Of a stretch of DNA of 64,000 bases, positions 1 to 14,097 are shown one piece after another. Source of the DNA: Macrocybe gigantea (Eukaryota > Basidiomycota > Agaricomycetes > Agaricales > Callistosporiaceae). The stretch lies in contig SJRY01000017.1 in NCBI GenBank assembly GCA_011319805.1, forward strand, positions 31,663-95,662. Direction: 5' to 3'. Position numbers and translations under genes: made by a program. Within the stretch, counting starts at the first letter, position 1, and the number at the start of each line of letters is the position of its first letter. The notes beneath the pieces were generated by a model. That model had not been told where the DNA came from. It ran no database searches and saw only the letters and a list, made by a program, of their open reading frames with translations.

Positions 1-525
1 GAACTTCTCATCATCACCGCCACGAAGCAACGGGCCTTAGCCTTACCCAAAAGCGTTTTGCCGCTTGTTTGGCCGAGCGGAAAAACCTTTGATAGCCTCC
101 GGCTCGGACCCGTATCGATCGCCGGAATGGCGCTCGTTATCGGCGGCACGTTGCTTCGAACATATTGCTATCGAATGCTGAAAAACATGTTCACGTTCGA
201 TATGGGTATCAGAAAGGACCACAAGTTGATCAAGGATGGCCCGTACGGCGTGGTTCGACATCCCGCTTATCTTGGAATGATCTTAGTTTGCGTTGGTGGG
301 GTGATGTGGTACGGCGCGCCTGGTTCGTGGCTGAAAGAATCTGGCGTGTTGGATACATTGGCGGGGAAGTTGATCTACGTGCAAGCCGTCAACTTTTTCA
401 TTGTCACGTGGTGCATGGTGAGTAGAACGAAAGTGGAGAACGAGAATTTGAAACGGGCGTTCGGCAAAGAGTGGGAGGAGTGGGCACAGAAAGTTCCGTA
501 CTCCCTGTTTCCCGGCATATACTAG
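1..525 (+). CDS. Isoprenylcysteine carboxyl methyltransferase-like protein (3' part)
   Basis: The frame is open from the first base to a TAG at 523-525, so the 5' end lies outside the window. The C-terminal half of the ICMT/phospholipid methyltransferase fold is visible: hydrophobic segments (for example SIAGMALVIGGTLLRT and AYLGMILVCVGGVMW) and the signature DGPYGVVRHPAYLG. In this family the Arg-His-Pro stretch contributes to binding S-adenosylmethionine. An acidic/aromatic tail of the type FGKEWEEWAQKVPY follows. Family members methylate prenylated C-terminal cysteines in the endoplasmic reticulum or modify phospholipids; the substrate cannot be decided from this fragment. The short C-terminus fits the family's usual end. 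No intron is needed in this part. Confidence 0.8.
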   Translation, partial: ELLIITATKQRALALPKSVLPLVWPSGKTFDSLRLGPVSIAGMALVIGGTLLRTYCYRMLKNMFTFDMGIRKDHKLIKDGPYGVVRHPAYLGMILVCVGGVMWYGAPGSWLKESGVLDTLAGKLIYVQAVNFFIVTWCMVSRTKVENENLKRAFGKEWEEWAQKVPYSLFPGIY

Positions 526-640
526 GCACACTGTCGCTACCGTTGGGGCGTATGTATGATCAACGTCATAGCAGAGAAAGTCTTTCAAACGAGATATCGA
601 GGAAAAGATATGACACAAGAGATAGATGCATACGCACATA

Positions 641-2004
641 CTATATACTCTTCATAACCCTTCTCCTCTCGGCCCATTCTTTCGCTCTAGCTCGGCGAGC
701 CTCGATGACTGCAGTATCTGACGGATGCGGGGGCGATCGAGAGGATTCCGAATCATTCTGCGCCGTGCTGACATGAGAGGTCAATGCTTCCTGGTCGGGC
801 TCACTGTCCTTAACATCATCTCCAGTGTTGGATTCATCTTCACTATCACCATAGCTGGCTAGACCTCCGAGTCCGGACGGCTGGTTTTTCTGCTTCTCCA
901 TCTCCTTTTCCATCCTCGCTTTTCCCTTGGCGATTTTCCAAGCCCGCCTCCAGCGGCCACGCAGGAAAGCGAACCTTTTGTCGGAGCCGTGATTAGCCAA
1001 GATACGCATTTCCAGCTGGCCAGGATTCGGTGAAGTCTGAAGGTGCCGGGCCGTCCGCCGCATCAACTCTTTTTGAGCTTCGTCCGGCTTAATGGCACAG
1101 TCAGTTCACGGAGGAGCTTCAAGATCATAGAATACACCTACCTCTTCATCGCTGCCACCCCAAACTTCCTCCTCGGATTCCTCGCCATCTTCACCGTCTT
1201 CGTCCAACCGAGCTCTGAGTCTATCTTCCCTGTTTTTCTCCAGAAGTCGTCTCCTTTTATCCCGTCTGAAGTCGTCCGTCTCTTCAGGCGTAAAGAAAAA
1301 TGTGTCTTCTATATCGGACGGGAGGTCTGACCATCCACCCGGGGAACTGGGAATTTGGACATCGGATGAGGAGTTGTAGGCAGGTAGACTCTCAAGCAAG
1401 AGCCGGGCATCGTATCTACGCCATCGGAAATAAACCATCAGCAAAGCTGCATAGACACAGAGGCAAAAACAGAAATGACTTTGCTCGATTCGTGAAATAG
1501 AAATGTCAGTTTCCGCGGACAAGATCCATCATTCGACATGGCGCATCAAACAAGCCCATGCTTTTTCGTCCTCCCACTTCTTCGTACTGAGTCTGAAACA
1601 TACCTGTCTAGCCAGACAGCGGGGCTCGAGGGTATCGGAATCTCTGGCGTTTTGCGTAAAGTAATGATTTCCTCGTCATCATGAGGAAACGTGGAAGATC
1701 CGTGCGCCGACGATTCGGTGCTGCCCCAACGTATCAGGGCATCGCCCACTGTCAGAGTGGACGCTAACGCGGTGTCGCGAAATTTAGCAGACGGCGATGA
1801 CAAGAAGTTGTCGTAGTCGAAAACCTCAAGGGATTGGGCTGCTGCAGCGACACGAGGACCGCGTACGACGTCGGCCTCGTAAGCCTGAACAAAGAGGGCT
1901 GCATCTGGTTCGCCGTGATGCTGGTGTTGGCGATAGGAAGATGGTTTTCCTCGATTCTGCTTGGAATGATGGCTGGTTCGCTCTTTTCGTTTTCTGGATG
2001 ACAT
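641..2004 (-). CDS. Unrecognised basic/acidic, probably nuclear protein (373 aa)
   Basis: Model: complement of join(641..1087, 1142..1415, 1604..2004), 1122 bp, in frame across both introns. The ATG at 2004 opens a strongly basic N-terminus (MSSRKRKERTSHHSKQ) that looks like a nuclear localisation signal. The middle carries acidic runs (DEDGEDGEESEEEVWGGSDEE). The C-terminal exon holds the best-ordered block, centred on LEMRILANHGSDKRFAFLRGRW, followed by charged, Ser-rich sequence. I do not recognise a catalytic domain. The block reads like a conserved fungal module, but I cannot name it. The 188-bp first intron is long for this window, so its boundaries are less certain than the second. Confidence 0.6.
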
Positions 2005-2114
2005 TGATATGTAGGTCAAGAACGAAAGGCTGACAAATCTCGATGACCCAGCTGACAATCCGAATACACACGAAAAGAAACGCAAGTACAAGTCATTACA
2101 AAATTTACATCGAG

Positions 2115-3864
2115 TCAGGAGTGGTTACTTTGCGTGCGTTGCCATTGGGTTTGGAATGCCTGGAGGACCAAGTCCAGGTCTGTCCAGAACGACAAAGGCT
2201 CTTCACCATCCTTCATTCGGCCCATTCGCTTCGCGGTCAAACCAGCCGCCCTCAAGAACAGCGAACCATCCAGCTTATCCGCACCAGGCAATTCGGTGCC
2301 TGCAAGGAAACCAGCAGGCTTCGTGCCGTACAGCGACCCGAAATGAGCCAAAGCGCGCTGTAGTTTTGGAAGATGGTCGTCCGGGTGCACCAATGTGTTC
2401 TCGATGATGGAGAGCCACGGGTTTGGGTTTGAAGCCAGCGGGGATGTCTTTGCAGGTAAAGCCTTTGCGTGTGGGACGGGGTTGGGACCTGGAGGCGTGA
2501 GGTAGTTCGTATCCGCTGCGAAGAAAGATGGAATGTCGAAGCCAGTACGGCCATGGCCGACCCACCAGGCCAAACAAACCGTGAAGTAGGAACGGAGGAG
2601 AAGCTCTTGGGAGGAAGGCTTGAGGTACGCTGAAATAGAGGACAAGAACAACGAGGACGTCACGAGGTGCATGCTTGAATTGATCGCGTCGGAATGACGT
2701 TCCAGTGAAGAAGAAAGCATGCTTACTGCAAGAAATCGGCAGTGAAAGGTCCGTCTTTCGACCAACCGCTTATGCCGTAGATAATGCTGTTCACCCAGAC
2801 AAGCTCTTCAATCTTCCGCTCCAACTCGTTCGGCTTCGACATGTCTATCGTCCACTCGCTTGCGACCTTGAACAAAGCTCCACCGTGAGTTTCCATGGTT
2901 TGCAGGTACAGACGCCCAGCAGGTATCCCGGACTTCGGAATGAATTGCGGGTCTTTCAGAATACGGGCCACAATGTCAAGGGCATGTGTCTCCTTTGCGG
3001 TGCCCGAATTTCCTCCCAAGGTGAGAGCACCCGGCAGACGAGTTGTTAGGGTTTCCACGACTGGCTTGTTGAAGAAGGAACGAGGAAGAACCGTGCTCGA
3101 ATCGCCCTTGTGAACGGCCGCAGAAGCCAATCCTAATATGAAACATCAATGCATGAAGATCAGATCAATGATAGCAAATTTCGGTACCTTCAACAACCAT
3201 TCCAGGCAATCCGAATTCTGTTCCATATCCAACATGGATCATGGGATGGATCAAGCCATCCATGAATCGATTAAGCATCTCCGGTTGATTTTTCCCTTCA
3301 CCGATATTATCATCAAAATTCAGCTTGGGCGCAAAAACATATTCTTCCAAGGTCTCCGAGAAGCCTTTCCTCTGGACGACATCTACGAAGAAATGAAGAT
3401 ATGCATTGTAGAACCTATCAGGAGTCGATTTCACGAATAAGCATTTGTGATCTCGATATATGGAGATTAGCAGAGATCTCACCTGTGGTCACCGACGTGT
3501 TCAGCAAAGTTCGCATCGGTGATAGCTTCAGGAGATTTGAAGGCGGGAAGCTGATATTCGCAATCCAACTTGTACGCAGCTCTCATGGTCTCTTCATTGG
3601 CGCCCAAAGCCCATAATGCAATCGCAAAGTGTGAGGAGTGGCTATTGAGAGTATGAGGATGGAGTACATTGACACAAATGATGCGAATACCAACTTATGA
3701 AAGCCCATTTCATTGAAGAAGACGTGCCACCTTTCATTGTTATCCTTTAGAATTCTTCGAAGCTCTTCAGTGGATTCATGACTGATTCCAGGCCAAGGGC
3801 GAGGAGAAAGCGTCAAAGGCGGAAGAGAGGGAAGTGGAAAGAGATCCTGGGAAGCTTGTGCCAT
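2115..3864 (-). CDS. Questin oxidase-like protein (AflY/DUF4243 family), copy 1
   Basis: The ATG at 3864 begins MAQASQDLFPLPSLPP. Four to five exons follow on the minus strand to a stop at 2115. Blocks typical of the questin-oxidase-like (PF14027) family are visible: ERWHVFFNEMGFH near the N-terminus, MIHVGYGTEFGLPGMVVEG in the middle, LVWVNSIIYGISGW, and a C-terminal VHPDDHLPKLQRALAHFGSLYG block. Characterised members are Baeyer-Villiger-type oxygenases acting on anthraquinones or polyketides (AflY, questin oxidase), but many basidiomycete members have no known substrate. No polyketide synthase is present nearby, so a cluster role is not supported. A close paralogue lies at 27697-29413. A TAAAAGG motif sits about 45 bp upstream of the start. 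Confidence 0.85.
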
Positions 3865-6405
3865 TGAACGTTCGTGGTAAGTACACGCTGAACAGAATAC
3901 GCTTCCTTTTAAGCTGTTCCTCGTTGTTTCACATGAACATCATGTGATGAAGACTGTTGGGCTCGATCGACGATTTTGGCGCTATCCCAACCATGAGGAT
4001 CCAAGGCACCAAAGAAGAGGTAAGTTGAGGGGACTGTAGAACAGGTGCCGAGACAACACGGAGAGGTGACTAAGGTAGTGATTCCGGTAGCAGCTGCAAC
4101 GTCCGGCTGAGTGACCGAAACAGCACGCCTCGAGCCAGAAAAAAGGAAGGGGTCTCGTCATTGTGATTGCTAAAAACCGCATTTCCGTGAATGGCGTGGT
4201 GATCCGGAGAGGCTTTTGAAGCAGCGCCGAGCGCGGTTTTGGATGCACGGCTTGCGTGTCGCTGCGGCAATCAATCCCGAAGAAGAATCGTCCTGGTTCT
4301 GAGGGTCTTGTGCGCAATCATACATTTGACAAGGATCCAGGGAGTGTTGCCTTGGCTGCGGCGAAGCACGGTCAAGATGGAAAAACATCATTTTAGGGCG
4401 GTAATTATGCGATAATCTGGCTCGTGTCGTGGTGGGAAAGGATGAAAGGGCGAGCGTCCAAACAAAGTCGTTCTGAACAATTTCTGGCACCTCACTGCTT
4501 CGACCACACAATTACTTTCATGCCTTCATCTAATGCTCGTCAACTTTCTGGAACAATGCAGTAAAGCCCCAACGTGTTGGTGATCGTCCGTTGTGCTCTT
4601 CTCGGACTTATGCAGGCGCAACGGTCATAACGATGGTCATGAGGACACCGTGTGTCTTGCGCAGGTGGTATGAGTCGCGTACGCGGACTCCTTGCTTGAC
4701 TGCGACAGCTTGACATAGATGTCGAGTGGTCCCAAATTCTTTGGATGTTTACTGGAGTTCTGTCGTCCTGAAAGGGCCTTCCTTACTGCAACATCCCAGC
4801 ACGCTGACCAGGCTCTCTGGACATGTTGTACGCTTACCTCCCGTATATCTGACAGGCTAACCACTCGAAGCACCGGATCTTCGTGCTGAAGGGCGTCTGG
4901 ATAGCTTCGAGGAGCTTAATGAGACTTCTTCGACTCCCATCGTCTCCTCGCACCCCTCTCTTTGTCGCTTTCCTGCAATCAAACCCATGCCTAGATGTCT
5001 AGATGCACACTGCAAATGAAAATCCTCTCCTTCAGTGTTGAGTTGGTTTATCCTTCCATTTTCTCGCTATAAAGACTCGGCTACATCATGACTTAGGAAG
5101 GTGCGAAGAAATGGAACTGAACTACCGTTAGTGTCCTCAAGCCGATTTTCGTAGTGGTCGAGTACTGAGTAATTACATGGTGATTTCGCATCTTCAGCAG
5201 GGCAGGTGCCGGTTTACCTGGCCAGGAGGGTCTACTCGTTATTGGTCAATTGAGGGCGCCGCTCCACACTTGGCTTCACTTCAGGAATCAAATCGCTACT
5301 GACACGACCAGCGACTCGAAATGCATTCAGGAACAAAAGCCCGTCGTGCGCTTCTGATTCCCGCCAAGTTCCCTGTGGCTTGCTCCTCTCAGTCCGCTAT
5401 TCTGTGTGCCGCCGAAATAGCGTTCACTTTCAATACGTGCGACGACTTTCCGACTTGTGTGCACTACCGCGAACCCCGCGGCATAGCGAGTCAAGGAAAA
5501 GTCATCCACGTACAACCATACAAGTTCTTTTCATCGACCCGAATACGACACTACGCCTGGTTATATGCCGCCACCCTTTGCCCCTGGTCAATTCTTATGC
5601 ACATTTTGTTTGGCTCACTGATGGATCGGATACTCTTGCGCGATTTTGACCTATCTCTAGTAGCTTGTCAAGTGTCCAGGACACGGCAAAAGTGATGATT
5701 TGCAGAAGCTGCATATAATCTTCTCGCCCTACCTCGTAGTTTGTCTTTGCGATACAGGCGCTCTGATATTCCGGTTTCTTATCAGCTGCGAGAATTCGAG
5801 CTTCAAGTCTAGGGACAGGACGATGTACATCTACGGACGAACGGTCGACAGCATCAGCCCACCTGCTCATCATAACAACACCGCGGAAAACGGAAAAGAA
5901 AAATATACGACTTTGCGCCAGCACTAAATATCCACACCTCAGTGCTGAGAAGCTCCAAGAACGCAAGTTCAGTGTGAATGAAATTGATTGAATGGAAGAA
6001 ATAAATAATCCTGCACTGTTACAGGTCATGTCATCCAGTTCATCATGCTACAATAATAATTTAGATCAAACGATGTACGCTTGACAAAGTTGAGAAGAGA
6101 GCCACTCTGAGAAACTCAGACTCATCGCAAAGCAATCACATGTCCGAGATCACTACAGTTTTGGTGACGGTTGGCATACTCTTCTGAGACTCTTCATCCT
6201 ATAATCACTTTGAGTGAATACCAAAGGCGTCAAAAACGGATTTCATACGTGGTGAATATCAATTGTATCAAGGTCGTACGCGTTACGGAACGCAATACTC
6301 TTGTCTCGACCATTTGTGCGCGAACCATGTGCAGAGTTGAGGCTGGCTGTAAAAGCGTGCTTCATATGCTTTTCCTTGAGATGCTGACGACCATTCAACC
6401 TGAGT
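3865..6405. other. Gene-poor stretch
   Basis: I see no supportable gene in these 2.5 kb. The longest open frame is 144 codons on the minus strand (5595-6029); it has no recognisable domain, and the translation looks like chance sequence. Other frames are short and frequently stopped. It probably contains the promoter of the questin-oxidase-like gene on its left and the 3' flank of the DUF6534 gene on its right. Decayed sequence too old to recognise cannot be excluded. Confidence 0.4.
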
Positions 6406-8040
6406 TCAAGGTAGACGTTTTAGGCACTTAGAATCAGCAAATGGGAAGTTGATGACCGACATTGCAACTAAGAAGCACGACTTTAGCGTCAGACAGGTCC
6501 TCCAAACTTAATATTGAACTTACAATACGTGTTTGCATAGAGCTTAGTGACATTGATATGGAAAGCCAACCTGCCATGAACATGAATAATTTGACCGAGA
6601 AAAGTAAGGGAGTGGTTATACCAGTACAGCTTCTGCGGCGTGGAATAGAAGGTTATCAACAACAGGGTCTGAATGAGCGTGACTAATGCGCCGCGGTGAA
6701 TTGTGAATTGGATGAGTGCATTGACGAGTGAGTTCGTCCTGTGGCAAATGTTATCACGGGTCCCTGGGAGGAAATTGGGCACCGAAGCGTTCGCACTGGG
6801 AAATGCCAGTTTTTGATGACGACAGGAATATGCACATGGCTGCCGTCGCCACTATGTCGGTTGCGGCCCCGAATCCTTTTGCCAGACCGAAAAAGATCTA
6901 TCAAGGCGGGCGTTTAAGAGTAATTCTAACGAATAAAGATGAATAGTACTTACTGCAAAGGTTCCATTTCTGTTTGCAAGTACGCCTGTATGGAAAATGT
7001 ACATAGTGGCTACGCAGGCTGAAGCACAGAGTGTCAGTATCCATCTTATTTCGGAAATAATACGGCATACCGACACCACCGACTGGTAGTTGGGAACAGG
7101 TCATTAAAGAATCCTGATAATAACTTGGTTGACGGAGTCCGCACCGAATGCAAAAATCGCAAGCACAGTCTGATGGGCTTGTTTACAGAAGAGGATCCAC
7201 AGCGGTGAGCCAGAACTCACAATTACAACAATCATGAACCAGTTTCCTATTCCCTGTCGTCTCACTGGAGGGCATCAGACCTAGTATTCAATAGCGCGAG
7301 AGACACCGCATTCTCACCGACATAAAGTTGGTGAACAAAGTACAGCTGAGAACTAACATTGTAAGTGTCAGAATTACCGTGTATTAGAAAACTAGCTGTG
7401 GACGCACATGAAAGTAATGATCGTTGAAAGAAGGCATTCGGCGGACAACTCTCTACAGGAATACAATCAAGTAACCAGGAAAAAGGCCCAAAAGGCACTA
7501 CGAACGGTGTTATCGAATTGAGTGGTTTCAGGGAACCGAAATAGGGAATCTTCAATGTTTGTGAGTAGCGATCATCATCGGTAGAAATGTAGCAAGCAGA
7601 CCAGGTAATAATAAACAGATTGCGCTACCAGTGCCGATGATGTTAGGTCAAACACCCTTGGCAAATTTCTGGTCCATTAGTATCCTGAGAGTAGCAAGAT
7701 ATATGCTTACAGCATTGAAGCCGCCTGAGAACACTTTAAGGAAACAGGAGACATGTCAATTTGGGTGCAAAACTCACGGTAGCGCGGACTGTCCAAGTAT
7801 CCGAACGGGCAGGGAAGTAAACATAAGCTTGAACAATTGTCATGCCTCCCAGGCTGCATTCCTCTTCAGCCAACAGTGCGTCCTTCTCTTGGGCACTTAC
7901 AACAAAGAGATGACAAATCCTGTCCTTAGAGCTTAATTTCCACGGATATGAATTGCCTACGGTGAGTACGACTCACCCCAATAAATGGGCGCAAATGTAT
8001 CCGAGATGTCAATACCGGGCATCTCCGTGGGAGAAGACAT
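6406..8040 (-). CDS. DUF6534 family multi-pass membrane protein
   Basis: The gene is hidden in tiny exons, but the chain reads continuously when spliced. The ATG at 8040 gives MSSPTEMPGIDISDTFAPIY. Then come FLGGMTIVQAYVYFPARS, FGSLKPLNSITPELSAE, LYFVHQLYV, IFFGLAKGFGAATDIVATAA, and SLVNALIQFTIHRGALVTL, ending near KLYANT. These are the ordered landmarks of the basidiomycete DUF6534 family (about 300-350 aa, around seven membrane segments). The two clearest introns are 6739-6796 and about 6901-6952. Two steps need weak GT donors (GTTCGT, GTTTGA), and one exon junction near 7400 remains unresolved, so slight decay is possible. Function of the family is unknown. The 3' end (TGA at 6406) depends on a last intron starting GTAAGT. 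Confidence 0.7.
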
Positions 8041-10718
8041 TTCGGCCGATTTCGTGAATTCTCCAAATCGCGAGCCCGCGACGGAAAAGTGAACAGTGGG
8101 AGGTAGGAATCAGTCAGATCTTCAAATGGTCCGTTATAAGGGCATTCTATACGTCGCTGGGAACGTTCCAATACAGTTGTGTAACCGCAGGCCCGATCCA
8201 AACATGATGAGGTCCATCACGTCGTTTTCCTCTAGCCTCTTTGCGATGCCAAAGGGAGCTGACAGAAGCGAGGTGGTCATCGGCCAAATCATCGGTCGTC
8301 ACGGGCATATAAACAGCCATACGATCATCACCGTTCGAACTACGATCTGGGCCCAATCTTGACTGCTGTGAGTTGAAGCAGTGCAAGCAAAGCATGGCGG
8401 TGGGAAGTCTAGTGCAGTATTCGTGCTATAGTTTAGCTCCATGGGATAGCCAAAAAAGTGATGCGCTATATCGGACCCCAGCACTTACATAGTTTTAAAC
8501 CGATAGTTTTGAATCGAAATGATGACCGGGTTCGCGGCAGGAAGATTTAGGGAGGTAGGCACTTCGGGCATGCTCCCGATGAAGGCTCGTAGACTCAGGT
8601 GCACAATTACCTTACATCCACACAGTTCAAGTCGCTTATGGGCGTTGCCATGCATCATTTACATGCGATAATCCCCGGGGGGGTTTGATGCGGTAAATGC
8701 TGATAGACGCCGACGTTCAGGCACTCGTCTCTGACAGAGATGCCATTGCAACTGTTTGGTCTCTGGGCAAACTCTAAAGCAGAATGCTATACCCGATCAG
8801 CGCCAGACTCCTCGGGCGTATGCCAGAAACGCACCATTAGATTCAGTCCAGTGTCTCATAGCAGTTGACGACATCCCTTGGTGGTTGCGACTGTCACGTT
8901 ATATCCGCTCTTGGCATCTGTAGAGAATACAATTACGGCCGCATGGAAAGGCAGGTCTACAAATGAGGAAGCCGATGAATGGGAAAGCGTCATCATCTAT
9001 TGATCGGATGGATACTTTCTGACAGGTCGTGTACGCTTCCTCAACGCATGGCGTACTATCCTCTGACCTCGACAATGGTAAGCCTCGGTTGAAGCTCTTC
9101 GACATTGAAGGGTCGAGGAATGCAGCTGTTCTGCGATGACGTGTTTGGGCAAACGCCCTTCAGTAGCTCTCGGAGTGCTGGTGCCCTTACTCCACGTTTG
9201 TCAGGTTTCCCATGCTTCAAGCGCCTTCATCACGATCATATCTTGCACACATCGCACAAGAAATATTTTAGATGAAACAATATCGTTCGCATACAGATAT
9301 ACTCACCCGAGGCCGAACCGACACCGTTGTCTCGACCGCAACTAGTTTAGGTTGGGTGGCTCATTCCACGTCTCTCATGACAAAAGCTCACCCCATCGAA
9401 TATGTGTGCCCCCAATGTTGTGGGTGGAATGTTGACAGGAAAGATTCACTATTCCATTTCCGCGCTGCTACGCATCTCATCTCGCTTTGTTGACTTATCG
9501 CGCGAAGATGCTGTGGACCTGTTAAGACACCTAAGAAATGGTCCACAATTGTATCATGTATCAGTCTTTGCCATGGGAGAAATGTTGTTTTCTTCTTTTT
9601 TCGTAGGTCTGGGCACAGAGTCCAGTTACGACCATCTTGAAGAGAATCGATATACATCAAAGTACTAGTAAGACGAGGAATCTGATGGAAATAGATCTGG
9701 GTAAGTCGCGCGCCAAAGACATATCGAAAGGTGCGTCAGACTCGAGGAAGCTCCTGAAATTTTCGGCGCTAATAGTCGTGAATACGGAGAGATACTGTAG
9801 ACGTCCACTGTAAAGCAGAAGCGTGTACTGACTCTGGGAAAGACTGACCGCAGATACTGTGAGATCATCGCGATATGTTGTCGAAGTGCCCTGGGAGAAG
9901 TCTTTACATATCGGAAATCATAGGCCACTAAGTTAACAGCTGATCATTCTCGTCGGCGCTGGCAAATTGAATGTCTGCGAGGTTGAATGGGTTCACGTGA
10001 AGATCATCAGAATGTCATTGTAGGTTAGTTGAATCAGGTCTTTGATAGGCAAGCGAAGAATGCTGATATCGAGGCGCGTTCCTGCGCGATGTCAAGCTGT
10101 CTGCTAAGGTTTCCGCCAGAGCATAGGTCCGATGCATATCAATTGCTTTTCGAACGGAAGGATCATCTAGCAATGCCACGATTGAGTCGTATAGAGATAT
10201 CAGACCTGGCGGAAGATACGACAAAAGCAGACGCATACCGAGAAGAGGTGTCCTGATTCTGGAACTTTGAAAGTCACAATTCCTTCCAATGGCAGTTCAC
10301 GGCATCCCGAGAAGGCATGGATAGTATCCCGAAACAATATAACAGAGGAAATGTGTGGCAGGACCAAAGGTAGGCGGCGTGCACGTTCCGTTCTTCGTCG
10401 AGTGACTGCCAGCTAGTAACAAGCAGCCCCAGCGGCCATTGTACACGCTACTCCAACGCTGGGGAAATATATTCTACGTAAGACAAGTTCGAATCACCTG
10501 GCAGCACCCTGGAGGACGCTGTCAAGCGCGCAAAACGGAAGGCGAGAAGGCTGGGCAAGACGTTGATTGAGGTGTCCATAAGGAGCAAACATGACGACGG
10601 CCGCCATGTTGTGACTCCCGGCCACGCTACCCCACACCACGCCTTCTCATCCATCTCGCTGACTCCGTTCTCCTCTAATCCCCTCACCGACGCCTAGTAC
10701 GTCCATCTTAGGCTGTCC
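8041..10718. other. Unresolved stretch with minus-strand coding traces
   Basis: No gene could be assembled, but several minus-strand segments look coding. One lies at about 8130-8620, where an exon ending at a GTAAGT donor splices plausibly into one containing ALDFPPPCFACTAS. Another is at 9665-9928, and a third at 10015-10236 (LSYLPPGLISLYDSIVALL). The Leu-rich spacing and phrases such as SSLTHLSICLW and LMYIDSLQDGRNW resemble the variable part of an F-box/leucine-rich protein. Stops and frame changes occur between the segments. It may be one multi-exon gene, two genes, or a decaying copy. The last part (about 10640-10718) must also hold the promoter of the Rab gene on the plus strand. Confidence 0.3.
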
Positions 10719-11738
10719 ATGACTCCCGTACAGAAGCCAAAGACGCCGTCGAGCTCGCCCATCAACTGCAAAATCCTGCTCATTGGCAACTCGTCGGTCG
10801 GAAAAAGCAGCCTCCTGCTTCGGTTCTCCGACGAACAGTGGCTTCCAGAAGACGAAAGCAGCGCTACGATTGGAGTTGATTTTCGGGTACGTTTCACTTT
10901 TTCTTATTCTTTCTTTTATGACTACTATGGATTGCGCATATGTGTTCTACGATGATGAGAAGTCTTCAACTCTCTTTTCTTATGATTGCAGATCAAGCAT
11001 GCTAAATTTATTCGCATCTTCACAGGTGCACAAGATGGAAGTGAAGGGGAGGAAAGTCAAACTCAGCATCTGGGTGAGGAAGGCTGGAAGACTGGTCGCT
11101 GAAAGGTGCCCGCATTGACGATGCTCCGACATATTCCAGGACACAGCAGGCCAGGAGCGATTTAGGACAATAACGTCGTCCTATTATAGAGGTGCACAAG
11201 GTATCATATTAGGTGAGTTTTTTGTACCAGTTCGGCATTTCCACAGCTCCGAGCTCAGCTGGACAACAGTCTACGACGTCTCAAATCGCGAGTCTTTCGA
11301 TGCCCTGCCGAGGTGGTATAGCGAGCTTGAGACGTACGTATCCAGCTCTGTGGTGAAGATTCTCGTGGGGAACAAGGTCGACAAGGTAGGTCATCTGCCT
11401 TATCCTAAATCACTTGTCTCTTTTTGTACAGACCTCATAACCGCCTTGTGTAGGAATTCTCCCGCCAAGTCTCCACATCTGAAGGACAGCAATTCGCCAC
11501 GCGAATGTCATCCCTCTTCATCGAGTGCTCTGCCAAGACTGCTATCGGCGTCAAGGATGCATTCCAAGGGCTCGTGGAGAAGATCCTTGACACGCCGGAG
11601 CTATGGGAGGGAGCTGTTAATGACAAGGTGAACGGCCACGCTACGGCAGGAGGCGGTGGAGGCATGCCTGGCGGCGTACAGGTCGTTGGGCTTGGTTCGG
11701 GCCAGGACCAGGCGCGCGTTGGGGGCTGCGCGTGCTGA
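10719..11738 (+). CDS. Rab18-like small GTPase (229 aa)
   Basis: Model: join(10719..10886, 11026..11073, 11140..11212, 11270..11385, 11454..11738), 690 bp, in frame. All G-box motifs are present: P-loop GNSSVGKSS, switch I around SATIGVDF, switch [16 protein letters not shown] for guanine recognition, and ECSAKT. The chain ends in a Gly-rich tail and Cys-Ala-Cys, a double-cysteine geranylgeranylation site. Features such as [18 protein letters not shown] and TPELWE match Rab18, a regulator of endoplasmic reticulum and lipid-droplet membrane traffic. Length is normal for the family with a longer glycine tail (GGGGGMPGG). Assignment to the Rab18 branch rather than another Rab is an inference from motif similarity. 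Confidence 0.92.
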
Positions 11739-13779
<2,041 letters not shown>

Positions 13780-14097
13780 CGTTCGAGGCACGCAAGATGA
13801 GCACGTGAAGCGTGATCGTAAACTTGCCAAGAGGGGTGGCTTACGTAACACACATGGGCACGCGCCGAAAAGGGCTGGGCTGCAGCGTGCCTCAACCTAC
13901 TACTCTACCTTATCTTGTATAATACGTCCGTGGATTCGTTCGTCACACAGCGTCTCTTCATGTTTTCTGATGCTGACGTTATTTGACATAGAATTTCTGC
14001 GGGCTTCTGGAAAAGTTGTTGAGAATCTGGTTGGTGGCGAACCCACTGTAGTGGGTCGATCAAGACGGTGGCAGACGCTTTGTTAGGTTACGCTGCG

